The notes under the pieces: generated by a model
What the model saw: the letters and a program-made list of their open reading frames with translations, nothing else
What the model was told of the DNA's origin: nothing
Databases searched by the model: none
Program-made: the position numbers and the translations under genes
Part shown: piece by piece, positions 16,314-25,200 of the stretch
Layout of the letters: each line of letters begins with the position of its first letter
Position numbering within the stretch: position 1 is the first letter of the stretch
Source of the DNA: Halosimplex pelagicum
GTDB taxonomy: Archaea > Halobacteriota > Halobacteria > Halobacteriales > Haloarculaceae
Reading direction: 5' to 3'
Length of the DNA stretch: 64,000 bases
NCBI RefSeq assembly: GCF_013415905.1
Contig: NZ_CP058909.1
Coordinates: 62,001 to 126,000 of the forward strand

Positions 16314-16696
16314 TACTACGACTGCGATTTCAGGCTCTGAAAGAACTGCCCCGCCCCGTCCGTCGACTCCGAGCGACGACGCGCCCGCCGGCGGGAGCGT
16401 TTTTCACGTCCCGCTTCGCCCGCTTCGCGGACCCGCTGCTGTCCGCGTCGGGTCCGGACGGCCCGCTCGCGGACGAGGCGTCACGAGCGAACGGGAAGAT
16501 CCGAGAGAAATCGGGGAACGCCCCGATACATCGGTGTTGGAGGCGTCGTCCGGAATTGGATGTCAGAGGCACGGTCCGGTTGGCTCCCCCCAACACCGTT
16601 CGTACAATTCACCACAGCCTCGATTAATCTTTCGGCCTGGTTGAACAAGCACTCTTAACTGTCGGACGGGTCGCCCGTCGTCGAGACCGGCCGCGG
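16314..16696. other. Intergenic region between dUTPase and HalOD1 genes
   Basis: About 380 nt with no convincing gene. A possible 88-aa minus-strand frame is Ser/Arg-rich and lacks halophilic composition. An AT-richer stretch (GATTAATCTTTC, near 16622-16633) and CACTCTTAACTG (near 16650) lie just after the dUTPase gene in its direction, where a terminator would be expected. Confidence 0.5.
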
Positions 16697-17200
16697 TCAC
16701 TCGATCCCTTCGCGCTGGTAGCTCCCGTCGTAGGTGTCGGCGTGGTTCGCCTCGGCGAGGACCAGCTGGGCGATCCGGGCGCCGCGTTCGAGTTCGACCG
16801 GGTGGTACACCTCCAGCAGCCCCTCGCCGCGGCCCTCGTAGCCGGCGTCCCAGACCGCGGTGTCGAGCATGCAGGAGTTGCGCAGCAGCGACGACCGCGG
16901 GTAGAGAAAGCCGACGTGGCCCTCCGGGATCCGGACGGTGTCGGCGTAACCGACGACGTAGCCGCCGGGGTCCAGCCGGTAGACCGCCGTCTTCTCGTCG
17001 CCGTCGCCCCCGTCGCCGTCGCCGCCCTCGTCGGGGTCGAGTTCGCGGCGCTCGCCGACGGTCTTGCCGTCGGTGCCGACTCTCCCGGGTTCGACCTGCT
17101 CGTAGACGGCGCCGAGCCGCAGGTCGACGCCGTTGGGCTGTACCTGCTCGTCGTCCACGTCGCCGAGGGCGTCGGCGACGAACCGCCCGCTCCGGAACAT
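16697..17200 (-). CDS. dut: dUTP diphosphatase of the archaeal Dcd/Dut family
   Basis: A 167-aa trimeric dUTPase-fold protein. Family motifs seen: QPNGVDLRLG (near 22-31), FLYPRSSLLRNSCMLDTAVWDAGYEGRGEG (about 98-127, nucleotide and uracil pocket) and a C-terminal arm YDGSYQREG. It hydrolyses dUTP to dUMP and pyrophosphate, or deaminates dCTP; the length and the haloarchaeal pattern favour dUTPase. An insertion of Gly/Asp repeats (DEGGDGDGGDGDE) lies before strand 3. Cytosolic. Confidence 0.85.
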   Translation of the reverse strand: MFRSGRFVADALGDVDDEQVQPNGVDLRLGAVYEQVEPGRVGTDGKTVGERRELDPDEGGDGDGGDGDEKTAVYRLDPGGYVVGYADTVRIPEGHVGFLYPRSSLLRNSCMLDTAVWDAGYEGRGEGLLEVYHPVELERGARIAQLVLAEANHADTYDGSYQREGIE

Positions 17201-17418
17201 ACCGGCCGTGGACCCCTCGTCCGCAAAGCCGTTTCGCTCCGGGCGGCGCCCGCCGCCGAGCGGTCCCGACGGCCGACCCCGCGACCGCTCGCGTACCGGT
17301 TCCGTTCACCGAAGCCGAACACCCGACGGCGACGTTAGTCGTGACAGCGAACGACGATGGTCGAAATCGCAGGACGGCGAATCCGTGACATCTGACAACA
17401 CTCGCGGCGACTCGCGGG

Positions 17419-17426
17419 TTTTATAT
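17419..17426 (+). promoter_or_regulatory. TATA box of the aconitase gene
   Basis: TTTTATAT lies about 30 nt before the chosen ATG at 17453. An earlier ATG at 17443 is out of frame. Confidence 0.7.
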
Positions 17427-17452
17427 CCGCTCGTGTGCCATTATGGGACGTT

Positions 17453-19429
17453 ATGGGACAGACACTCACCGAGAAGATCCTCGACGACCACCTCGTCGAG
17501 GGCGAACTCGAGCCCGGCGAGGAGATCGGGATCGAGGTCGACCAGGTCCTCACGCAGGACACGACCGGAACGCTCGTCTGGCTGCAGTTCGAGGCGCTCG
17601 AACTCGACGACGTCCAGACCGAGGTCGCGGCGCAGTACTGCGACCACCAGACCTACCAGTTCGACTTCAAGAACACGGACGACCACCGCTTCCTCCGTTC
17701 GGCGGCGGGCAAGTTCGGCGCGCACTTCTCGCGGCCGGGCAACGGCATCTGCCACAACGTCCACAAGGAGAACTTCGCCGCGCCGGGCAAGACGATGCTC
17801 GGCTCGGACAGCCACACACCGACGCCCGGCGGCCTGGGCGAACTCGCCATCGGTGCCGGCGGCCTCGACGTCGCCGTCGCGATGGGCGGGGGCGCCTACT
17901 ACATCGACATGCCCGAGGTCGTCAACGTCCGCCTGGAGGGTGAGCTCCCCGAGTGGGCCACCGCCAAGGACGTCATCCTCGAGCTGCTCCGTCGCCTCTC
18001 CGTGAAGGGCGGCGTCGGCAAGATCTTCGAGTACACCGGCCCCGGCGTCGAGAGCCTCTCGGTGCCCGAGCGGACGACCATCACCAACATGGGCACCGAG
18101 CTCGGTGCCACTTCCTCGATCTTCCCGACCGACGAGAAGACCGAGGAGTACCTCGAAGCCGTCGGCCGCCCCGAGGACTACGAGGCGGTCGCGCCCGACG
18201 AGGACGCCGAGTACCACGACGAGATCGTGGTCGACCTGTCGGAGCTCGAACCGCTCATCGCCGAGCCGTCGATGCCCGACAACGTCGTGCCCGTCAGCGA
18301 AGTCGAGGGCACGGATGTCGACCAGGTCATGATCGGCTCCTGTACGAACGGCGCCTACGAGGACATCCTCCCGGCCGCGAAGATGCTGGAGGACCGGGAG
18401 ATCAACAAGACGACCGAGATGATCGTCGCGCCCGGCTCCAAGCAGGCCTCCGAGATGCTGGCCCGCGAGGGCTGGACCGCGGAGATGATGGCCGCCGGCG
18501 TCAACTTCTCCGAGGCCACCTGCGGCGCGTGTATCGGTAACGGCCACGTGCCCGCTTCGGACTCCGTCTCGCTGCGCACCTTCAACCGCAACTTCGAGGG
18601 TCGCTCCGGCATCGAGGACGACTCCGTCTACCTCTGCTCGCCCGAGGTCGCCACGGCGGCCGCCCTCAAGGGCGAGATCGTCGACCCGCGCGACCTGGCC
18701 GACGAACTCGGCGACCTGGAGGACCCGGGCTTCGAACTCGGCGACAACTACGTCGGCGTCAGCAGCTCCGACCTCATCACGCCCGACGAGGCCGTCGACG
18801 ACGAGCTCATCAAGGGCCCCAACATCGGCGACGTGCCGCTGAAGGACCCGCTCCCGGCCGACCTGGAGGGCGACGTGCTGCTGAAGATGCCCGACAACAT
18901 CACGACCGACCACATCAGCCCCGCCAACGCGGACGTGCTGATGTACCGGTCGAACATCCCGAAGCTCTCGGAGTTCACGCTCACCCGCGTCGACGAGACG
19001 TTCCCCGAGCGCGCGCTCGAGAACGACGGCGGGCTCCTGCTCGCCGGTGAGAACTACGGCCAGGGCTCCTCGCGCGAGCACGCGGCCCTGTGTCCGATGT
19101 ACCTCGGCATCGACGCCGTCCTCGCACAGAGCTTCGCCCGCATCCACAAGGCGAACCTCTTCAACTTCGGCATCGTGCCGCTGACCATCGACGAGGACAC
19201 CTACGAGGACATCGACCAGGGCGACTCCGTCGAGATCGTCGACGACGTGGCCGAGGCCGTCCGCACCGGCCAGGAAGACATCACCATCCGGATCAACGAC
19301 GACTGGGAGGCGACCGCCAACCTCGACGCCTCCGAGCGCGAACGCGAGATCCTCGCCGACGGCGGCAAGCTCACCCACGTCAAACAGCAGTACGACGCCG
19401 ACGACGGCGCCGCGACCGCCGACGACTGA
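17453..19429 (+). CDS. acnA: Aconitate hydratase
   Basis: A 658-aa enzyme of the TCA cycle interconverting citrate and isocitrate. The three [4Fe-4S] ligands are C297 (GSCTNG), C357 and C360 (TCGACIG). Other signatures are LGSDSHTPTPGGLG, DNITTDHISPA and the swivel-domain motif NYGQGSSREHAAL. The length fits the shorter archaeal and mitochondrial-type aconitase. The start MGQTLTEKILDDHL was preferred over an in-frame GTG at 17435. Cytosolic. A T6 run follows the stop. Confidence 0.95.
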   Translation: MGQTLTEKILDDHLVEGELEPGEEIGIEVDQVLTQDTTGTLVWLQFEALELDDVQTEVAAQYCDHQTYQFDFKNTDDHRFLRSAAGKFGAHFSRPGNGICHNVHKENFAAPGKTMLGSDSHTPTPGGLGELAIGAGGLDVAVAMGGGAYYIDMPEVVNVRLEGELPEWATAKDVILELLRRLSVKGGVGKIFEYTGPGVESLSVPERTTITNMGTELGATSSIFPTDEKTEEYLEAVGRPEDYEAVAPDEDAEYHDEIVVDLSELEPLIAEPSMPDNVVPVSEVEGTDVDQVMIGSCTNGAYEDILPAAKMLEDREINKTTEMIVAPGSKQASEMLAREGWTAEMMAAGVNFSEATCGACIGNGHVPASDSVSLRTFNRNFEGRSGIEDDSVYLCSPEVATAAALKGEIVDPRDLADELGDLEDPGFELGDNYVGVSSSDLITPDEAVDDELIKGPNIGDVPLKDPLPADLEGDVLLKMPDNITTDHISPANADVLMYRSNIPKLSEFTLTRVDETFPERALENDGGLLLAGENYGQGSSREHAALCPMYLGIDAVLAQSFARIHKANLFNFGIVPLTIDEDTYEDIDQGDSVEIVDDVAEAVRTGQEDITIRINDDWEATANLDASEREREILADGGKLTHVKQQYDADDGAATADD

Positions 19430-19449
19430 TCGGCTCGACACACCTCGAA

Positions 19450-19455
19450 TTTTTT
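19450..19455 (+). terminator. T-run terminator after acnA
   Basis: Six consecutive T residues about 20 nt after the acnA stop, in otherwise GC-rich DNA, fit an archaeal poly-T termination signal. Confidence 0.55.
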
Positions 19456-19525
19456 CGCTGGCTGTCCGGTCAGTGGCTACAGTGGTGAGCCCGAGGTTCA
19501 AGTACGGTGGCGAGCAAGTAGGCGT

Positions 19526-19807
19526 ATGAGCCAGGTCGCGAGGCGAATCGTCCGCGAACTCCACGACGAACCCCACCTCGAAGGGCGACGGACGACCGTC
19601 CGGTTCGTCAAGGCGCAGGTCGAGGATCGCGGACTCGACCCGCGGACGGTCGCGGACCGCCACGACCTCGACGTGGCGGACGTGTACAGGGCGCTCACGT
19701 ATTACCACGACAACCCAGCGGAGATGCGGGCGGTAGAGCGCGAGCGCGAGGCGGCCGTCGAGAACCACCGGCACCTGACGACGGACCCGGACGACGTTCG
19801 CGGCTGA
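19526..19807 (+). CDS. DUF433-like antitoxin
   Basis: A 93-aa mostly helical protein. Residues 20-70 contain the DUF433-type HTH region (TTVRFVKAQVEDRGLDPRTVADRHDLDVADVYRALTYYHDNP), which usually binds DNA. The charged tail (MRAVEREREAAVENHRHL) likely contacts the toxin. Its stop overlaps the next ATG by one base (TGATG), so the two genes are coupled. TTCAAGTA about 25 nt upstream is a possible TATA box. Confidence 0.8.
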   Translation: MSQVARRIVRELHDEPHLEGRRTTVRFVKAQVEDRGLDPRTVADRHDLDVADVYRALTYYHDNPAEMRAVEREREAAVENHRHLTTDPDDVRG

Positions 19808-20148
19808 TGGCGTACCGCCTGCTCGCCGACGAAAACGTCGAGAAGGCCGCGATCCGCTACCTCCGAAAGCTCGGCCACGACGTCGAGTGGATCGGCGACG
19901 TGCCGGAGCTGGGGCTGGGAGCAGCGGACGACGATATCGCGGCGTACGCCAGTGAGACGAACCGCCTCGTACTGACCCAGGACGATGATTTCTTCACTGC
20001 GATCGATTTCGATCGGGTCCCCGGTGTTCTCTTCCAGCGCGATCAGACGCTTTCGAGTAGCGAAGTCGGCGACGCCGTCCACGAGATGGCCGGATATATC
20101 GACCAGTCGGACGTGACGCTGGAGTACGTGAGTCGGAACTGGCTTTGA
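19807..20148 (+). CDS. DUF5615 PIN-like toxin
   Basis: A 113-aa PIN-like protein. Acidic residues of the likely nuclease centre are in RLLADENVE (D8, E9), TQDDDFFT and the central ADDDIAAYA. DUF5615 proteins are partners of DUF433 antitoxins and are predicted RNases. It is translationally coupled to the upstream gene. Its GC content is a little lower than its neighbours (for example GCGATCGATTTCGATCG), which may point to horizontal transfer. Confidence 0.82.
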   Translation: MAYRLLADENVEKAAIRYLRKLGHDVEWIGDVPELGLGAADDDIAAYASETNRLVLTQDDDFFTAIDFDRVPGVLFQRDQTLSSSEVGDAVHEMAGYIDQSDVTLEYVSRNWL

Positions 20149-20407
20149 CCGTCTGGGCGCCGGTCGAATCCCGGAAACGGAAAGAGAGTGGGTGGGGTGG
20201 GGAGGGTGGGGTGGCACCCATTTCGGGTGCGTTCGCTGGTGGGCGGGTGTCCGTTAAGAATTTTCTGATCACGGCGGTGTCGCGTGGTTTTTCGTGAGAG
20301 ACCGGCCGAGTCCGTCCCGGCGGCGCTCGGGCCGCGGCGCCGGACGCCGGTCGCGGATTCGCCCGCCGGCAGTAGACATTTGTAGGCCCACCACCTACCG
20401 GGCGACA
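20149..20407 (+). other. Intergenic region with G-rich tract and short hairpin
   Basis: GGGTGGGGTGGGGAGGGTGGGG (about 20188-20209) has several G3-G4 runs capable of forming a quadruplex. It is followed by GCACCC-ATTTC-GGGTGC (about 20213-20229), a 6-bp stem. Both lie after the toxin stop and before rimI. CATTTGTAG near 20377 may be the rimI TATA box. Confidence 0.6.
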
Positions 20408-20926
20408 GTGACGACCGTCCCAGCGGACGAGGAGTCGGGCTCGGACGTACGCGTCCGCGAGGCCGAGCGAGCGGACCTGCTCGCCGTCTTCCACATCGAG
20501 CAGGAGGCGTTCCCCCAGCCGTGGCCTTTCTCGGCGTTCGAGCGGTTCCTCGACGAACCCGGCTTTCTGGTCGCGCAGGTCCGCGACGACGCCGACTCCA
20601 GGGAGACGGCGACGGTCGGCGACGACGGCCGCGTCGTCGGCTACGTCGTCGCCGACGAGGTCCCCAACCACGGGGAGTCGCTCGGACACATCAAGGACAT
20701 CGCCGTCGCCGAGGAGTGTCGCGGCCGGGGCGTCGGCCGCCGGCTGCTCCAGCAGGCGCTGACCGTCCTCGCGACCGAGAACGTCGGCTCGGTGAAACTC
20801 GAAGTCCGGGAGTCCAACGAGACGGCCAAGCGGCTGTACCGCGGCTTCGGCTTCGAACACCACGGGACGCTCCCCCGCTACTACTCCAACGGCGAGGACG
20901 CCCTCGTGATGGTCCGGGAGTTCTGA
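20408..20926 (+). CDS. rimI: RimI-type protein N-acetyltransferase
   Basis: A 172-aa GNAT protein starting at a GTG (MTTVPADEESG). The N-terminal region VREAERADLLAVFHIEQEAFPQPWPF is typical of RimI/Ard1. The acetyl-CoA loop is CRGRGVGRRLL, and the C-terminal ESNETAKRLYRGFGFEHHGTLPRYY is diagnostic of N-alpha acetyltransferases. Archaeal RimI/Ard1 acetylates protein N-termini; a specific target such as ribosomal S18 cannot be assumed. An insertion (DDADSRETATVGDDGR) lies between strands 2 and 3. Confidence 0.88.
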   Translation: MTTVPADEESGSDVRVREAERADLLAVFHIEQEAFPQPWPFSAFERFLDEPGFLVAQVRDDADSRETATVGDDGRVVGYVVADEVPNHGESLGHIKDIAVAEECRGRGVGRRLLQQALTVLATENVGSVKLEVRESNETAKRLYRGFGFEHHGTLPRYYSNGEDALVMVREF

Positions 20927-20947
20927 ACGACGGCGGCAGTCGCGGTC

Positions 20948-21229
20948 CTACTGCTCGTCGTCCCGCAGTTCCTCCGCGATCGCCTGCAGGTCCGCCTTTC
21001 TGAAGGAGTCGCCACTGTCCTCGCCGTCGCCGTCCAGCCCCTCGACTGCCCCGCGGATCGCCGTCCGCATCGCCGGCTTCGAGGGCTGGCTGTCCGCGTC
21101 GATATCGGCGTCGACGGCGTCGCAGATGGCCGAGAGGGCCTCCTTGGTGAACGAACTCGACACCTCGCGCTCGAAGCGGCCGACCGAGACGCGGATCTCG
21201 TTGCGCAGGGCGTGGACCGTCGGTGACAT
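20948..21229 (-). CDS. Small acidic protein with an internal duplicated motif
   Basis: A 93-aa protein that I do not recognise by family. It has two similar short segments, FTKEALSAICDAVDADID (about 28-45) and FRKADLQAIAEELRDDEQ (about 76-93), each F-x-K-x-x-L-x-A-I, separated by a variable acidic stretch (DSQPSKPAMRTAIRGAVEGLDGDGED). The N-terminus MSPTVHALRNEIRVSVGRFE is helical. An upstream in-frame ATG would add 26 residues without halophilic character, so the ATG at 21229 was chosen. Its role is unknown. Confidence 0.7.
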   Translation of the reverse strand: MSPTVHALRNEIRVSVGRFEREVSSSFTKEALSAICDAVDADIDADSQPSKPAMRTAIRGAVEGLDGDGEDSGDSFRKADLQAIAEELRDDEQ

Positions 21230-21323
21230 GGTGTGTTGGTGGTCGGGGTCCGCCGTGTACGTTGCGGTCGGTGAGTCGGATCTGTGGCTGTGGGCGGCGG
21301 GACTCACCGTCGAACCGCGGTCG

Positions 21324-21593
21324 TCACTGGAGCGTCGAGACCCTCGCAGCGGCGAAGGGCACGAGCATCTCTTCGGGGTGGAGGGCGCCGTGGTTGCCGA
21401 CGAACCCCAGGCGGTCCGCGTCGTCGTACCAGACGGTGCGTTCGCGGTGGCTGAGGACGACGTCGCCCACGCGGCGACGCGCCGCCTCGCAGGGATCCGG
21501 CCCGAACAGACCGTCCGCGAGAGCGTCCTCGCCGGTCGTCACGAACGCGGCGAGTCGTTCGTCGAGCGTGGCCGCGACAGCCTCGCGTCTCAT
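21324..21593 (-). pseudogene. Orphan C-terminal fragment of an alkaline-phosphatase-like protein
   Basis: An 89-aa frame. Its second half (GDVVLSHRERTVWYDDADRLGFVGNHGALHPEEMLVPFAA) resembles the C-terminal end of archaeal alkaline phosphatase/phosphodiesterase family proteins, where GxHGGLxPEEMLVPF closes the active site. The N-terminal catalytic core is absent: the next gene on this strand upstream (21751-22170) is an unrelated membrane protein. It is either a decayed remnant or a stand-alone small protein using this fold. An alternative ATG at 21626 adds 11 residues. Confidence 0.55.
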
Positions 21594-21750
21594 GGGCGGC
21601 GTTTTTCGGCACCAGATGATAAGCACGAGGGCCGCGCGTGAACCGGTCTCACCTCGGGTTCGTCTCCGCCGAACAGCGCGACTCGGGAGCCCCGGCAGCG
21701 CCGGTCCGACGAGTCGGCGTTCGCGACGGCGGTTCTGGCGACGCGACCGC

Positions 21751-22170
21751 TCAGTTCGACCAGCCGGCGTCGAGGCCGATCCGGGAGCGGATCGCCCTGG
21801 GCGCGACGGCGACCATCGCGACGCCGACCGCGGCGGTACCGAGGCCGAGCCCGAGGAACAACAGCATCCAGTCCGGCTCGTCGACGCCCGCGGTCGTGCT
21901 GGAGAGGACCGTCCCGCTCGCGAGACAGACGACCGTCCCGTGGCGCGCGATGGCCTCGTCGACGTCGCCGCGACCCGTCAGTCGCTGGCGAACTACGAGC
22001 CCGCTCGCGACCGCTCCGGCGAGGGTCGCGACGGCGGCGGCGAGATAGGCGAGCTGTGCGAGTCCCGTCGGGTCGGTGGCGACGAGCGCCCAGCCGGCGA
22101 GCCCGGCCAGCAGACTCGCACAGCTCGCCAGCACCGCGGCGATCCAGAGGTGGACGCGGTCCGCGCTCAC
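21751..22170 (-). CDS. Four-helix membrane protein of unknown function
   Basis: A 139-aa protein with helices at about residues 8-28, 36-58, 73-92 and 100-122. Loop residues are RQRLTGRGDVDEAIARHG between helices 2 and 3 and an amphipathic C-terminal tail IRSRIGLDAGWSN. No catalytic motif is visible. It is co-oriented with ileS upstream (gap about 125 nt) and with the phosphatase fragment downstream. Confidence 0.7.
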   Translation of the reverse strand: MSADRVHLWIAAVLASCASLLAGLAGWALVATDPTGLAQLAYLAAAVATLAGAVASGLVVRQRLTGRGDVDEAIARHGTVVCLASGTVLSSTTAGVDEPDWMLLFLGLGLGTAAVGVAMVAVAPRAIRSRIGLDAGWSN

Positions 22171-22296
22171 GCGACGGTGTTGACGACGGATACTGTTCAG
22201 TCTGTTGACCGGTGTTCGAGTCCGGCTTCGGTCGCCGTCGACGCTCTCGGTAGGACGAGGGAGGTGGTGGAAAACGGGGGATCGAGCGCGAACCGG

Positions 22297-25200
22297 TCAG
22301 TCCGACGCTTCGGCCGTGGCGAGCGGCTCGATGGCGATCTCGACCTCGGTGTCCTCCACGTCCCAGGTCTTGCGGTGGCCGTCGGCCACGTCACCGACTT
22401 CGGTCGCGCGCACCTCGTCGGCGATCAGGTCGGCGTGGTCGGCGACGAGGTCGGCCACGCGGTCGTCGCGGACCGCGTACTCCAGGCGGATCGATTCCTC
22501 CATGTCGAGTTCGAGCTCCTTGCGCATCTCCTGGACGCGGCGGATGACCTCGCGGGCGTAGCCCTCGCTCTCGATGTCCTCCGTCAGGGCGGTGTCGACG
22601 TAGACGACGCCCTCGCTGTCGAGCGCGGCGAACTCCGACCCGGCGACGCCGTCGGGCGTGTGCCGGACGAACTCGACCATCTCCGCGTCGAGGTCGACGG
22701 ACTCGCCGAGCGCGTCGGCGACGGCCGATTCCAGTGCCTCGACGGTCGGCTCGGCGACGCGGGCGTCGTTGAGCGCGCCCATGACGCGGCCGGCGTCGTC
22801 GCCGAACTCGGGACCCAGGAGACTCATGTCGGCCTCGGCGGAGTAGGAGAGTTCGCCCCACTCGCCGTCGGGGCCGACGACCTCGACCGCGCGGGCGTTG
22901 AGCCGGTCGGCCAGGATGTCGGCGTGGCGTTCGACGGTGTCGGCCACGTCGGTCGCGTCGGCCTCGTCCGTGGGGTCCACGTCGACGACGACGCGCTCGA
23001 CCGGCCAGCGCAGTTTGCGCTCGGCCTGCTGGCGAGCGTTCGAGCCCGCCTCCTCGACGGCGCGGACGACCTCGATGTCCTCCTCCAGGCCCACGTCCCG
23101 GTAGTCGTCGTCGGGCTCTGGCCAGTCGCACATGTGGACCGTCGGATGACCGGCGTCGCCGGTGAGCGACCCGTACACCTCCTCGGCGACGAAGGGAGTG
23201 AACGGCGCGAACAGCGCGGCGACCTCTTCGAGGACGGTGTACAGCGTCGCGTAGGCCGCCTGCTTGCTCGGCGAGTCGGCCTCGTCCCACATGCGCTCGC
23301 GGACGACCTGGATGTAGAACCGGGACACGTCCTCGACGACGAAGTCGATCAGGGCGTTGGCGGCGCGGTCGTTCTCGAAGTCCTCCATCGCCGCTGTCAT
23401 CTCCGCCTCGACGGTCTGGAGCCGCGAGAGCACCCACTCGTCGACGAGTTCGAGGTCGTCGGCCACGTCCGCCAGGGTCGTCGCCTCGGGGTCGAAGTCG
23501 TCGGCGCGCATGTACGGCAGCGGGAACCGCGCGACGTTCCAGAGGATGTTGAGCCGGCGCTGCATCTCCTGGGTCTCGTCCCACGAGAAGTTCATGTCCT
23601 CGCCCTGGGCGGTCACCGACAGGAGGAACAGCCGCATCGGGTCGACGCCGTACTCGTCGATGACCTCGTGGGGGTCGACGAGGATGCCCTTCGACTTGGA
23701 CATCCCCCGGCCGTCGGGCATGTTGGCGTAGCCGTGCATCAGGACCTGCTTGTACGGGATCTCGCCGGTCGCGGCGGTGGACATGCCGAGTTGCGACCAG
23801 AACCACCCGCGGGTCTGGTCGTGGGCCTCCATGATGAGGTCGGCGGGCCACAGGTCGTCGAAGCGGCTGTCGTCCTCGGGGTAGTTCAGCGTGCCCCACG
23901 TCGCGACCGAGGAGTCCAGCCACACGTCGAACACGTCCGGGACGCGCTCGTAGGTGACGCCGTCCTCGGTGATCGTCAGGTCGTCGACGGTGTCCTTGTG
24001 CAGGTCGACGCTGTCGGGGTCGATATCCTGGTCGACCCGCTCGGCCAGTTCCTCGCGGTCGGGGACGACGATGGCGTCGCGCATCTCCCCCGACCAGTCG
24101 TCGGGTATCCAGATCGGGATCGGGATGCCCCAGTAGCGCTGCCGGGAGACGTTCCAGTCGGGCGCGTCCTCGACGAAGTCGCGGAAGCGGTTGTCGCGCG
24201 CCCACTGGGGGTGCCACTCCGAATCCTCGATGTTGTCGAGGAGTTCGTCCTTGATGTCGGTGACCGTGATGAACCACTGGTCGGTGACGATCTGGATGAT
24301 CCCCGTGTCGCAGCGCCAGCAGTGGCCGTAGCTGTGGGTGGTCGTCTGCTCGGCCAGTAGCGCGCCGTTGGCCGCCAGGTCGTCCATGATCTCCTGGTCG
24401 GCCTCTTTGACGAACTCGCCGGCGTACTGGCCGGCCGACTCGTCGTAGACGCCGTCGGCGCCGACCGGACAGAAGATGTCCAGTCCGAGTTCCGTCCCGC
24501 GCTCGAAGTCCTCCTCACCGTGGCCGGGCGCGGAGTGGACGAGTCCCGTGCCGTCGCCCTCGGTGTCGACGTACTCGCCGGTGTAGACTTCCAGCGCGCC
24601 CTCGCCGTCGGGCGCGTCGGGCACTTCCTCGCGTAGCGGGTGCTCGTAGCTCCAGCCCACCAGGTCCTCGCCGGTCAGCTCCTCGACGACCTCGTAGTCG
24701 TCGTAGCGACCCGCGGCGAGGACGCTCTCGACCTTCGGCGCGGCGACGTAGAGCCGCTCGGTCTCGCCGTCGCGCTCGGCGTCGACGCCGACGTACTCGC
24801 CCTCGCCGTCGACCGCGACGAACGTGTTGGCGGGGACGGTCCACGGCGTCGTCGTCCAGATGACGAGGCTCCCCTCGCGCCCCTCTAAGTCGAACTTGAC
24901 GTAGATCGAGGGGTCCTCGACGTCCTCGTACTCGACCTCGTTGTTGGCGATAGCGGTCTCGCAGCGGGGACACTGGGAGATGGAGCGCTGGCCCTGCTCG
25001 ACGAGGCCGCGCTGGTGGGCCTTCTCGAAACCCCACCACGCCGCCTCCATGTACTCGGGCTCGACCGTCTTGTAGGGGTCGTCCCAGTCCATCCAGACGC
25101 CAAAGGACTGGAAGTCGCTCTGGAGCCCCTCCAGCTGCTCGTCGGCGTAGGCCTTGCACTCCTCGATGAAGGCGTCCTCGCCGAACTCCTGGATGTCCTT

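Noticed and set aside
16330..16596. 88-codon minus-strand frame in the gap before the HalOD1 gene
   Set aside because: Composition is Ser/Arg-rich rather than acidic, no promoter is placed well, and no family was recognised.
15169..16644. 491-codon plus-strand frame across mgsA
   Set aside because: It crosses the antisense of mgsA and a low-complexity repeat, and lacks halophilic composition.
17441..19774. A 777-codon open frame on the minus strand opposite acnA
   Set aside because: It is the mirror of a GC-rich, strongly codon-biased gene. Its translation has no family character, while the plus strand encodes a complete aconitase.
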